A DNA stretch of 36,600 nucleotides. Origin: Isochrysis galbana (Eukaryota; Haptophyta; Isochrysidales; Isochrysidaceae). The notes under the pieces are model-generated. The model searched no databases, was not told where the DNA came from, and saw only the letters and a program-made list of their open reading frames with translations. Positions 23,302 through 33,999 of this stretch are shown piece after piece (position 1 is the stretch's first letter; the number at the start of each line of letters is the position of its first letter). Position numbers and translations under genes: made by a program. The DNA lies in NCBI GenBank assembly GCA_018136815.1, contig CM030945.1, positions 1,549,877-1,586,476 on the forward strand, in the 5' to 3' direction.

Positions 23302-24372
23302 CTATTCTTCGTCGACATCGGAGATGAGTGACGCACTCTGCGCGCGCACGGCGGCCTCCATGTCCGCAAGGCCTTCGCGCGCCACCCTGAGCTCCTCGTG
23401 CAATGTGGCGAGCTGGGCCTGGTGTTTGCGCTCATGCTGGACTAGCACGCCGCGCAGACTCGCCGCCGCCGTCTCGATCTCCCGCTCTGCCTGCCGAATG
23501 AGCTTGGCGCGGCCGGTCCGGAAAGCCTGGTGCGCCGAGTCCAGCTGCTGGCGCAATGCGTCCGCCTCATCTGCCATTGCTGCTTGTCGGCGCACGTGCG
23601 AAGTTTCCGTCTCCTCGATATGCTTTGATGCCCGCTCAAGCTCCGTCTCAAGCACAGGGATCTCGCGGCTCAAGCTGCGCAGCGCGACGGCGTTTGACGT
23701 AGCAGCTCGATTCGCCACGCGTAGGCGCAGCGTGAGCGCGAGATTCATCGCTGCCATTCTTTGCAGTCTGGAGTAGAGGTCAATGCAGGTCTGCTGCGCC
23801 TCCTCTTCTGACTCCACAAGTGTGCGCAGCCGCACTGCATGCAGCGCCGAACGCTCGCGGGCGGCGGCGTCGAGCCGCTCAAGCTCTGCGGCATGTTTGA
23901 GCGCGAGCGCATCGATCACCTCCTGCGCCTGCTCCTCGGCCTGTTGACGCGCGGCGCTGACGTCACCATGCACGGCTGCACGCAGCCGTGCGACCTCCTC
24001 CTCGCACCGCACGCGCTCCTCACGCACGGCCGCCTCAACATCCTCTTGGCGCGAGGCCTTGAGCGCGTCGCAAGCCCTTCGGAGTGACAGCTGCTTCCGT
24101 TCTGCGCGCGACCGCTCACGCTGCAGCTCGGTCGCCAGGCGGGCAGTCTCAGCGCTTGCGGCTCTCCATTCACGCTCGAGCCTCCCCAGCTGCTCGTGGG
24201 CGAGGGCGAGGCGCTCTTGTGTGGCGGCGTCGGCGCGCGCGTCCGAGGCGGAGCGGAGCGCGTCGGCCTGCACTTGCCGCCGCAGCTGCTCATACCGTGT
24301 GCGCGGCGGCGAGAGCTCGGCTGCAGGGGTGGGCTTGGGCGGCGGAGAGGTTGCGGCAGGTAGGGCCGACAT
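23302..24372 (-). CDS. coiled-coil protein of unknown function, 356 residues
   Basis: The single exon starts at a true ATG (24372-24370) and ends DVDEE-stop. After a Pro-rich start (residues 1-22) nearly the whole protein is Ala/Glu/Arg-rich helical sequence with heptad character (RLEREWRAASAETARLATEL, then VLETELERASKHIEETETS). A less charged break with MNLALTLRLRVANRAATSNA lies near the middle. No enzyme motif, membrane segment or signal peptide is visible. The layout resembles ciliary or centrosomal coiled-coil proteins, but coiled coils look alike and I make no family call. It is divergently arranged with the ion channel gene, starts about 1 kb apart. Confidence 0.8.
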   Translation of the reverse strand: MSALPAATSPPPKPTPAAELSPPRTRYEQLRRQVQADALRSASDARADAATQERLALAHEQLGRLEREWRAASAETARLATELQRERSRAERKQLSLRRACDALKASRQEDVEAAVREERVRCEEEVARLRAAVHGDVSAARQQAEEQAQEVIDALALKHAAELERLDAAARERSALHAVRLRTLVESEEEAQQTCIDLYSRLQRMAAMNLALTLRLRVANRAATSNAVALRSLSREIPVLETELERASKHIEETETSHVRRQAAMADEADALRQQLDSAHQAFRTGRAKLIRQAEREIETAAASLRGVLVQHERKHQAQLATLHEELRVAREGLADMEAAVRAQSASLISDVDEE

Positions 24373-25369
24373 GAAGTGGGGGGGGGCGGAGGGTTTTGTT
24401 TTGTGGGCGGGTTGGGTTTTGTTTTTCGGGCGCGGTAGGGGGGGCCCTCATCTCCGGTCCATTTTGGGCGGAGCGACCGTTCACGGCAGGCGTTGGCGCC
24501 AACCACGAGATCACGATGACCGCAACGGAGAGAGAGAGAGAGAGAAGACTCCAGCTGCTTTAAATCGCGATGTCGTTGACGTGAACTATCGAATATTCCC
24601 AAGTCTTCCACGTAATACTTGCTTCTCCTCTCGCGCGCGGCGGCGTCCGACGCGCCCCCTTTGACGAACGAGTTGTCGACGAGTGTGAAGGAAGAAGCGC
24701 GAGGTTTTGTATTCATCGGTTCAATGGAGGGGTTCGAGGGTGGGAGAGAGAGGGAGTGAAGAGAGAGAGAGAGAGAGGGAGAGAGAGAGAGAGAGAGAGT
24801 AGAGGAAGGGAGAGGGACGAAGCTGAGGGGCATGGCAGGCTGAGCTCCTCTGTATGAGAAGAAACTCGGACGAAATCCTAAATCTCGCTGGTTCAGGAAG
24901 GGCCGCAGATGACGGCGAGAGGCGAGCGGCGGACTACGCGCGCGCGGCTACCCCCCCCCCCTCTCCTCTCTCCTCCTTACTTTGAGGGGTACGGGGTTTT
25001 TTCTTCTCTCTGCCTTTCTCTCCCTCTTTCGCTCTCCCTCCCTCTACTACCCACTCTTTCTTTCTCTCTCTTCTCGGCCCCCCCCCGACCGACCTCTTCT
25101 TCTTCCCCTCCCCCCCTCGCTCTCACTCTCGTCTCTCTCTTCTCTTCCCTCTCTCTCCCTCTACCGTATGATTCTTCTCCCTCTCCCTCCTTCTCTTCAC
25201 TCGACCGCACCCTTCTCCTACTACTCTCCCCCCCCCCCCCCCCTCTCCTTCTTCTTCCTCCCTTTCCTCCGCCTCGTGATTTCCCCCCCGGGCCCCACCG
25301 TCTACAACTCTCTTCCTCCCGCGTTGCATTCTCTCTTCCTGCGTCCCCCCCCCCCCCCCCCCGTCCGCC
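24373..25369. promoter_or_regulatory. divergent promoter region with mirrored GA and CT tracts
   Basis: On the plus strand a GA-rich zone (about 24525-24805) is followed by a CT-rich zone (about 24950-25270). Each gene therefore has a pyrimidine-rich leader on its own coding strand. A run of about 17 C ends a few bases before the channel ATG. No TATA box was identified. Such leaders may act as initiator or 5' UTR elements; this is inferred from position only. Confidence 0.55.
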
Positions 25370-28300
25370 ATGGCCGCCGGCCACCGCTCCTCTTCCCCCC
25401 CTCCCCGCCTCTCCTACGCGGCGTCAGAGGAGGAGGAGTCGATCCTGCCGCGGAAAGAGGAGCTAGCCTCGTCCCTCCGCTCCTTCCTCGCCTCTCTCGT
25501 CTGGAAGCCCACCACGTTCACGCAGGACGAGCCAGAGAACAAGACAGCCATCGAAAACAGAACATCCTCCGGTGCCGAGTATAAGATTAATGAGCTCCAC
25601 CTTAAGATGAAGGACCCCGAGGGGCACGCGGCGTCGTGGGGGGAGGTGACCTTCCTCACCAACGCCTCCTCACGCACTCGAACCCCAGTCTCCAAGTTCG
25701 CCTGCCTTGCTGACGACACGGATATGAAGTCGGCCGCGAGGCTGCTCACTACATGCTGGGAGCTCCGCAGACCTTCTGTGCTGCTCTCGATCACGGGCTC
25801 GGCGCAAGAGATGAAGCTGGAGCCACACCTTGAGCTTCTCTTCAAGCGGGGGCTCGCAGAGGCTGCGCGATCCACCGACGCTTGGATCATCACCGGGGGG
25901 ACAGACACAGGAGTGATGGCGCTTGTCGGCGAAGCAATCGCCGTGCACTCTGCCACAGACGGTGAGCGGATGCCGTGCATCGGCATTGCACCGTACCGTG
26001 CAGTGATGCACAAGGAGCGCTTTCACCAGCCCGGCCAGCCCGGCGGCCGCATCCACACCCGGTGGAAGAAGATGGGCCGCAACTCGAGTGTCGAGGCGGG
26101 GCTCGATCCGAACCACACGCACTTTTTGCTCGTCGACAACGACAAGAAGGGCTCGCCCTTCGGCGGCGAGATCAAATTTCGGACCGAGCTCGAGAGCCAA
26201 CTATCGGCAGACATGCGCATCCCCAAGGTCCTCCTCGTCCTTGCGGGCGGCAAGGGCACCGTCGAGACGGTCGCCGAGTCGGTCAAGCGCAAGACGCCTG
26301 TGGTGCTCGTCAAGGAGGCGGGTGGCGCCTCTCAGTCCATCGCCGAGTTTCTCGAGCCGCTGCTCCGCAAGCGCTCGACGCTAATGCGCGACACCACGGT
26401 GCTCGAGCAGCATATTAAGACGCGGATGAGTGACTTTGAGGCTTCAGGCCGCCTGACCGAGCTCCTTGGCAAGTTTGCCTCCGACATTGCGCAGAGCGAC
26501 TGGCTGCCCACTATTGCACGCCACCTCGAACTGGTGCAGGTCTTTACAATAAAGCTGCAGGTGGGTGCGCGAGTGCGGCGCGCGCGGCCATCGCGAGCGG
26601 AGCTCGGCCAAGCCGTGGCTGCCGCGAGGAGCAGCGGCGCGCGGGCCCGCCACTCCTTTTCTCGGGGCGCGGAGGGCCGAGCGCCACGCACACTGCGCGT
26701 GCCGGCAGCACGCGTCCCCTAGCTCTCCCGTCGCCTCCATCCCCCCTGTTGGCGCCCTCGCTCCGCAGGACCGTGTGCCGTTCGACGTGGCAGTGCTCGA
26801 CTCGATCGTCTCAGCATTCAAACTCTCAGAGGATGAGCAGCGCGAGATGGAGGAGCGCAAGCGGCGCCATGCGACTCTCGCGCCCCTGCGCCCCAAGATG
26901 CCCCCTCCGCACAGGGACGCGCGCTCGCAGAAAAATCCCAACTACCCGCCGCGCACCGAGGTCTCCGACGAGCGGGTGCCCTGGTCCAAGGAGTGGGACG
27001 CATACAAGCCAACCGATTGGACCGACCCCTACGTGCTGACCAAGGGCGTCGAGCAGGGCTGGGCCGACCCGCCGGACGCCAAGGCGATCCACTCCGAACT
27101 TCTCAAGCGGCGCTCGTACTGCGGCCCAACCGAGGAGTTGCGCGAGCTCTCCGAGATGCCCGCGTGGTTCGACGATGAGGGGCGACCGCGCAACCCGCGC
27201 GGCCGCACGGGGATCAGTGGTCGCGGACTGCTGGGCAAGTGGGGGCCCAACCACGCCGCCGACCCCATCGTGACGCGGCTTCACCCATCCACGCGCAAGC
27301 TGCAGGTCGTGGCCATTCAGCGCAAGGACACTGGCGCATGGGCGCTACCTGGGGGCATGGTGGACGCGGGCGAGGTGGTGTCGCAGGCTGTACGGCGTGA
27401 GTTTACCGAAGAGGCCGGCACTCTCGGCACCAAGGAGGGCCGGGCTAAACAGGAGCTGCTGCTCGACCAGATCTTCTGCGAGTCCAACCGGCGCCTCGTA
27501 TACCACGGCTATGTCGACGATCCGCGCAATACGGACCATGCATGGATGGAGACGACGGCCTACCACTTCCACTGCAAAGACGCCCTCGCAAAGACCTTTA
27601 AACTCGTCGCCGGAGATGACGCGGGTGCGCCGGCCACAGCGGCGTCGCCCTCATGCCGTCCGCAGACCGCCCCGGCGCGCCGCGCCCGCACTGCAACGTG
27701 CCACACGCTCGCGCTCTTGCCTGCCGCCCGCCCCCCCCGCCTCCCCCCGTGCGCGCCGCTCACCGCCGCCCGTGCCCACCATGCAGGCAACGTGGTCTGG
27801 CTCGACGTGGATGCGCAGACCGAGCCGCGCTTCGCCAACCTCTACGCCTCGCACCGCGATTGGGTGGAGAAGGTGGCCCATTCCATGAATCCGCACCACA
27901 TCGCACGCTCGCGCCAGCACCCGCAGTACCAGGCGCGCGTATATGTGCCGGACACCAAGGTGCCGTGGTCTGCGCTGTACCCAGAGTACGCCCCGCTCGA
28001 CTTCACCGACAATTCGGTGCTCACCAAGGGAGTCGAGGAGGGCTGGGCTGACCCCCCCGACGCCAGCTCCATCTCGGACGAGCTTCATGAGACGCGCGTC
28101 AGCTTCGAGGGCCCCATCAGCTTTGACAGCCTCAGCCGCCCGCTCAACCCGCGCGGCCGCACCGGCGTCAAAGGACGCGGGCTGCTCGGCAAGTGGGGGC
28201 CCAATCACGCCGCCGATCCAATCGTCACGCGCTTCCACCCCCGGACGAACCAACTTCAAGTGGTCGCGATCCAGCGCAAGGACACGGGCCAATGGGCCCT

Positions 28301-31300
28301 GCCGGGCGGCATGGTGGATGCGGGCGAGGCCGTCTCCCTTACGGTGCGGCGTGAGTTCACGGAGGAGGCAGGCGCGGTGACCGACCCGGTCGAGAAGCAG
28401 GTGCTCGAGAGCATGCTCGACGAGCTCTTCGCACAGAGCAACGGGCGCGAGATCTATCGTGGCTACGTGGACGACCCGCGCAACACGGATAATTCGTGGG
28501 TGGAGACGACCGCGATGCACTTCCACTGCCCGCGCCGCCTTGCGTCTGTGCTCCGCCTTGAGGCGGGCGACGACGCTGGCAAGGTGACGTGGCTCGACGT
28601 CGACATCAACGAGCCGCGCTACAGCGCGCTCTATGCGAGTCACAAGGACTGGATCGAAATCATTAAGAAGACAATGAGCCAGCAGCAGGAGCACCCGCAG
28701 CTCTTGCGCCTCGTGGTGCGCTGGGGGCGACGAGATATCGCGGAGAGGGTCCTAACCGATCCTGACCTGCTCGAACAGCGACAGCTGCCGATGGTGCAGG
28801 CCGCCTTCCACGAGGCCCTCACCCGTTCGACGTCGCCGCACTTCGAGGTCGCCCTGGTAGAGTTGCTCCTTGACTACGGCGCGCGCGCCGAGGAGGTCTA
28901 TCTCGGCGGCCTCTTCAAATCAGTGCAAGACGATCTGTTTGGCTACTTCCGTGAGATAAGCGAAGGCTTTTACGGCGGCAGGCGGCATAGGAAGTCAAGC
29001 CGCTCCTTCAAGCGCTCCTCGACCTCGCCGCAAGACAGTCAGAGTCGCAGGCCATGCCGTTCATCGCACAACCCCTCATTTGAATCGGCCATCGGCGACG
29101 CCGAAGCGGACCAGACTAATCGCCGATTGGCGCTGGTCGTGCGGCGCGTCACGAGCAGCCCGCCTGCTGTCGGCTGCCCGGCCGTGGTCAACGAGGTGGA
29201 CCTGACGCAGTCGCTTAGCCATTCGTCGACTGCCAGCGTCTCCTTCGCCGCGACGGCGCGCGCCGCTATCCATAGCGCGGAAGCACGCTCGGCGGCCAAG
29301 TCAGCCAGCAAGCTAGCGGCGGCCGACGCGCAATCCCTCAACGCTTCGCTTTGGGACCCGAGCCACGTGGCCTTCTTCAGCTCCCTTGTCCCGGGTTTCA
29401 GCGACTACGCCGGCACCCAAAACTACTCCAACATCATCGACATCATCTTTTGGGCCATCGCGTGTGGGGCTTTTGACCTCGCCTTCACGCTGTGGCGCCG
29501 CTGCCGCTCACCTCTGCGCGCAGCACTACTTGCACAACACATTTGCAGTACTATCCGCAAGCGCAAGCGGCGGCACGTCAAGCAGCTCGAAGCGCTCGAG
29601 GAGCGCTTCTGCAATGCTGCACTCGGGGTGCTCGATGAGTTTGAGGACCAAGAAACGGCGCGTAGGCTGCTCCAGTCGACGTTCGGAGACTTCGCCACGC
29701 TTGGACAGCACGGCCGCCGGCGCATCTCCATACTTGACCTCGCTATTGAGCTCAACAACAAGGAGTTCATCTCACATCGATATTGCCAAGGCATCCTCGA
29801 CGAGATGTGGCTCGGCCGGGCCTCGCGATGCGGCCGCGTGCAGCTCTCTCGACCGCACAAGCCGTGGGTACTCTTCATTCAAATCCTGCTCCCCTTCGTG
29901 TGCGTCGTCCGCCTCAAACCGAACGACCTCTTTCCTGGCTTCGCCAACGCGGCCACGCCCAGCTCCACCCGCTACCAGAGCTTCTCGGGCCTGTGGTACA
30001 TCCCGACGGTCAAGCGGATGGTCCACCTGCTCTCGCTCACCATATTCGCGCTCATCACCGTCGTCATCGCGCTGATGCCGACGTGCGGTCCACTCGGGAC
30101 AATACATTTTTTCTGGCTTTTCTACCTCGCCGGGTACATTTTGCAGGAGGTGCAGCAATACATGCAAGGCCCGGAGCTGTGGCGGCGCAACATGTACAAC
30201 ATCCTCGATGCGTCACTTATCTCACTGCTCGTCATCAATGCGTTGCTGAGGGCGATCATGACTTCCCGCAAGAGCGAGGACGCGCGGATGTTCAGTCCCG
30301 CTGCGGACCTTATTGACTGGCTCAACCAGCACCGCTCCTCCGATACACCGTTGCGGCCAAGTTGGCCATGGTATACGCACGAGCCCGAGAACAACTTCTT
30401 GGCCGGCGATCTCCACATGTGTGGCTGGTCGCCCATGCTTGAGGCCTACCGCACCATCTCGGCCGTGGTGATGGTCATCTTTGCCCTACGGATGCTCGAG
30501 TGGTTCACGAACAACTCGGAAATGGGTGTGCTGATCGTGATCATCACGCGGATGATCAACAACGTGAGCGACTGGATCCCGATCCTGCTTACCATCACCA
30601 CCGGCTTTGCCTTCGCCATGTGCGTCATGATGCCTAGATTCAAGATCGACAATGCGGAGCTGGGCGTCTACCCCATCTCCCAGCTCAACTTGGACATCTC
30701 GGCCGGCGGGCCATTCATGCTTCCATTCTGGGGCATATTTGGCTATTACGAGCCGCAGGACATCGCGCGCGCGCAGGGCAGCGCCTTCTTGACGCCGCTC
30801 TTCTTCTGGTTTTACCTACTCATCGCCTTGGTCCTCATGACGAATCTGCTCATTGCCATGTTCAACGATACGTACACAGCCGTGAAGGGCAAGTCCGACG
30901 AGGAGTTCATGATGAGCCGCGTACTAAAGGTGAAGGGGTACCTCGTCCAGTACGTGGTTCCGGTCCCCTTCAACGTGCCCTTCGTGTTCTGGGACGTCAC
31001 GTGGACGTGCTTCTGGCGGCTCCGACTCTGCACCTCGCGGACGACCCGCGAGGCGGCGGAGAAGAAGGTCAGCCGCATCACTCCCACCGGAGCTGGCCTG
31101 GCCGCATCCTCGCCGTCCATCTCGCGACCCAGCCCCACGTTACGCAACGCCGGAGATCCGCCGAGCGGTGCCCCGGGATCGCGCCCACGTGTCTCCTTCG
31201 TCAATGAAGATGATGGCCGCGCCTCAGGGGTCGGGACGCCGGGCATGCAGCGGCAGTCCACCATGGCCAAATTTCAGCATAGCCGGGTGTTACTACGCCA

Positions 31301-32171
31301 AAATACCCGGCGCCAGCTAGCGACCACGCGCGCTGTCTCCAATGTGCATGTCGAAAAGGACAACTTCGACCTACACGTCGCCGAGCTCTCGGAGACGTTG
31401 GCGCGCGACCGATACCTTAATCTGTTGCGCTCGCACGAGGCTGAGAAGCGCTTCATTACATCCGCATTTAAGCGCTTCGAGGACCGCATGGCGCGAATTG
31501 AGGGTGACATGAGTGACCACTTCGTCGAGGTCGTGGGCAAGCTTCGCCAGCTCGACCGGGACCAACGCATTGCGGACGGACGATCCCCTAGCCCGTCGCC
31601 TGTGCACCACCGGTCCAAATTGCGTGGCGAGTCGCAGCTGAAAATCACACCGCCTCCCGAGACGAGCGATTCGCTAGCACAAGCACCAGCGAATGCGCTG
31701 GCTACACACCGCCCGCCACCCGTCCCGTCAAGCTCCACGCAAATCGACACGTCCTCCCTACGAAAGACCCTCGATGCCAATTCGGCTGTCCTTCGCACAT
31801 CAGTGAATTCCGCCTCGCAAAAAGTTGACAAGGTGGAAGAGCGGGTTGTGGGCCTTGAGAAGAGTGTAATGGGCGTCTTGGACGAATTCAAGCAGATGGT
31901 CGCCATCGCCATATCGTCGCCAAAGCCCCCTCGGCCGAGGGAAGCGTGGGGCGAGCGTGAAGACATGCTACCGCGCCCATCTACCGATCATGCGGAGGGC
32001 TCCCACCTGACACCTCCTTATATGACGGCCGAGCCCGCCAGCTCAGGACCGACCCAAACCCGGGGTAACAATCTAGGCATACCCGTTGTACGTGTCGACC
32101 CCTCAGAGCATCGTTGCATCGCCCCGGAGATCCGTGCAGGCACTCGTCAGTCATCGAGCCCGGGCTCCTGA
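25370..32171 (+). CDS. TRPM-type ion channel with LSDAT and two tandem NUDT9 ADP-ribose pyrophosphatase domains
   Basis: About 2,143 residues from exons 25370-26560, 26769-27624 and 27787-32171; both introns are GT-AG and phases close. The ATG has a strong context (CCGCCATGGCC). Domains: LSDAT/SLOG = TRPM MHR1/2 (about 85-330; LLSITGSAQEM, WIITGGTDTGVMALVGEA); NUDT9 module 1 (about 450-700; GRGLLGKWGPNHAADPIVTR, Nudix box 593-615 with REFTEE); NUDT9 module 2 (about 710-970; Nudix box 857-879 with REFTEE); MHR3/4-like region (about 985-1400; VVRWGRRDIAERVL, KEFISHRYCQ); S1 to S5 near 1427, 1454, 1488, 1572 and 1610; pore loop FWGIFGYYE; S6 with NLLIAMFNDTY; two C-terminal coiled coils. TRPM2-type channels open with ADP-ribose and Ca2+; NUDT9 splits ADP-ribose to AMP and ribose-5-phosphate. 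Cation conduction and ADP-ribose gating are inferred. Confidence 0.93.
26561..26768 (+). other. intron 1 of the channel gene (208 bp)
   Basis: Donor GTGGGT after codons for KLQ, acceptor CTCCGCAG before codons for DRVPFDVAVLDS. Phase 0 on both sides. Reading through would end at a stop at 26720-26722, so splicing is needed to join the LSDAT exon to the rest. Confidence 0.88.
27625..27786 (+). other. intron 2 of the channel gene (162 bp, stop-free and in frame)
   Basis: Splits the glycine codon in DDAG|NVVWLDVD at the end of NUDT9 module 1. Module 2 has the same point uninterrupted (DDAGKVTWLDVD), which shows where the extra sequence begins and ends. Donor GTGCGC, acceptor CATGCAG after a C-rich tract. 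Its length is a multiple of three with no stop, so retention would add 54 Pro/Ala/Arg-rich residues. Confidence 0.88.
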
Positions 32172-32424
32172 TGTCCACGCCACATCGCCGTTGGCACACC
32201 GTAGGTGCAATGCACCCAGCCTAGACAACGCCACCTTTCCGCGTTCCATTCGGCAGTCCTCTATGCTCTGTATGATGCTGTGCGCACTCTTGAACTTCCC
32301 CTTTCTCGCAAGCGTGTTACTCTTTACTGCCGGGAGCGCAGCAGCCAAATGGCTGCTTCGTTTTGTACTTTTTCGGGGAGAGCAGGGAGAGAAAGGCTGC
32401 ATAAGAGATTTGCCGCACGTTCTG
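32172..32424. other. 3' flank of the channel gene
   Basis: Holds the presumed 3' UTR. No coding sequence or repeat recognised before the 0.7-kb repeat begins. Confidence 0.5.
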
Positions 32425-33137
32425 AGGGAAAAAAAACTTCTTAATATTCTCGCCGCGCGCGCGACCCCGCTAACCGCCTATGTAGCCTCGCCCGCTTCCC
32501 TTGTCCCCCCCCCACCTGCCTTGCGGCACGTCCCCTTGTGCTCTACCTAGGGGCTGGGTGTTGGAGTCTCCAGTGGCAGGCGGTGTGTATCGGTCTCCGA
32601 TGGCCTAACTTCCTCCTTCCTCGTACAATCTATCTGAGCATTAGTACCACTACTCTCACTAGCCCGGTACTAACACGACAGCCCTCAGCGCACCTGCCCG
32701 TACACCTTGCGCGTGCTGTTGTCACAGATACATACTACTAGTAGTATGTACTATGCACCCCTCCACATCTCCCCCCTCGCATGCCCCCGGCTCCCATTCT
32801 AACTCCCCACAAGTTAAAATGGGGGAAAACCCATTGAGGCGGACCGGTCGACGCCGGCCGACTCTCCGGGAAAAAGCACCGGGGGGGGGGGAGGAACCTC
32901 TCGTCAAAAAAGAAGAACGGCCCTTACAGCTCTCGCCGCGAGCTGTCCTCGAGAAATAAAAGACTGCGCCTCGAGATACCTGCCACAGTGGTTCCCGTAG
33001 GCGTCTTGAGTCTCTCCCTCCTCATCTTCCTCCTGTCGCCAGCCGCCCCCCTCCGCCCATTTGCTAACGCAAATGGGTCTCGTTTCTCACCACACTCCAT
33101 CGGGGGGGGTGCAAATCCCCCCCTCTCCCTCGTTCCA
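32425..33137 (+). repeat. 0.7-kb dispersed repeat, copy B
   Basis: Direct repeat of 6430-7138 with the same order of landmarks, including CACTAGCCCGGTACTA, a G run before GGAACCTCTCGTCAAAAAAG and the GGGGGTGCAAATCCCCC hairpin near 33102-33123. Flanks differ from copy A on both sides, so the edges are approximately those given. Confidence 0.75.
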
Positions 33138-33712
33138 TTCTCTTCCGCCCCGGTCCCTGCGGCGCGTCGCCATGCGGCGCGCCATGGCCTGCTCTCAGAG
33201 GTCCTTCAGGGGCGCCCAGAGGACCAGTAGGGGCAGCTCAGGGGGCAGTGGAGGCTGGGGCTCAGCCCCTGGCCCCCCCTGCCTCTCCCTCGCTCGCCTC
33301 GCTGGCCTTGGGTGCAGCTCTGAGGCCCCTGTCTGCCTAGCGACCAGGGATGGGGGGGGGAGTCAGTACGAGAGCAGGCCCATGCGGGCCTGGGAGTGCG
33401 GCTCGCGACCCGCGCCCACTAGGGGTCTGGGCTGAATTGATGAGTGCCCTGCCCCTGCCAGAGGGCAGGGGCTGGGGTTGAATGTACGGGCCCACCCCGG
33501 GGGGTGTCCGCGATGGAGAGAGGGGGGCGCGAGGCCCCCATTGACCCCCACTTATAAAAGTAGGTTGTTCCTCCTTCCTCGTATGCCATCGGGCTACCGG
33601 CCTTAGCGTGTGTCCTCTTTGTGTAAGGTGTCAGGCGTCAGTGAGTTGGTCTGTCCGTGAGTATCCGTCCGGTAGCTGGAGGGGGGCGTCTCGCGGCGGG
33701 GGGTTCTCGCGC
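33138..33712 (-). other. GC-rich tail downstream of the LINE coding fragment
   Basis: On the minus strand this follows the LINE-like stop codon at 33715-33713 and may be its 3' UTR. Part of it (33450-33567) recurs in inverted orientation at 13375-13490. It contains a TTATAAAAG stretch and a CCCTGCCCCTGCCAGAGGGC hairpin. No gene recognised. Confidence 0.5.
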
Positions 33713-33840
33713 TCAGGCTAGTCGTTCCGCCATACTGAGTGCTTGTGCTATTAGAGCTAGGTCTGAATTCATGATTAGGGCTCCTTTGTCGTTTGTTATA
33801 AAGATAGGGGTGCTAAGTTCACGGGGGGTCTTGATCTTTG

Positions 33841-33850
33841 GCTTCCTACC
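33841..33850 (+). repeat. 10-bp target duplication, left copy
   Basis: GCTTCCTACC lies directly before the left end of the TIR element. The identical 10-mer is at 35950-35959. Confidence 0.85.
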
Positions 33851-33920
33851 AGGGCTGTACATGATTCAAGTGATTCAATCTTAGTCATTCTATGGGCCTT
33901 GACTATGCAGTCATAGTCAC

Positions 33921-33999
33921 ACCATAGCCTCTGACTATAGACTACTAGTCATGCATAACCCTCTGACTATTGACTACTAGTCATATCATGGGAGCTTGA
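33921..33999 (+). repeat. subterminal direct repeat, left copy
   Basis: A 79-bp block containing two units of CCTCTGACTATNGACTACTAG and ending ATGGGAGCTTGA. It recurs in the same orientation at 35827-35905 with a few differences. Confidence 0.8.

Noticed and set aside
24909..25584. Several 130-200-codon frames upstream of and across the channel start
   Set aside because: They are translations of CT-rich and C-homopolymer sequence (Ser/Leu/Pro or Arg/Glu/Gly only) on both strands.
26561..26722. Channel exon 1 reading on to a stop at 26720-26722, and a separate second gene starting near 26565
   Set aside because: The sequence 26561-26768 is an intron: it has good GT-AG borders, its translation is Arg/Ala-rich noise, and the flanking parts join at phase 0 to give one TRPM-like order.
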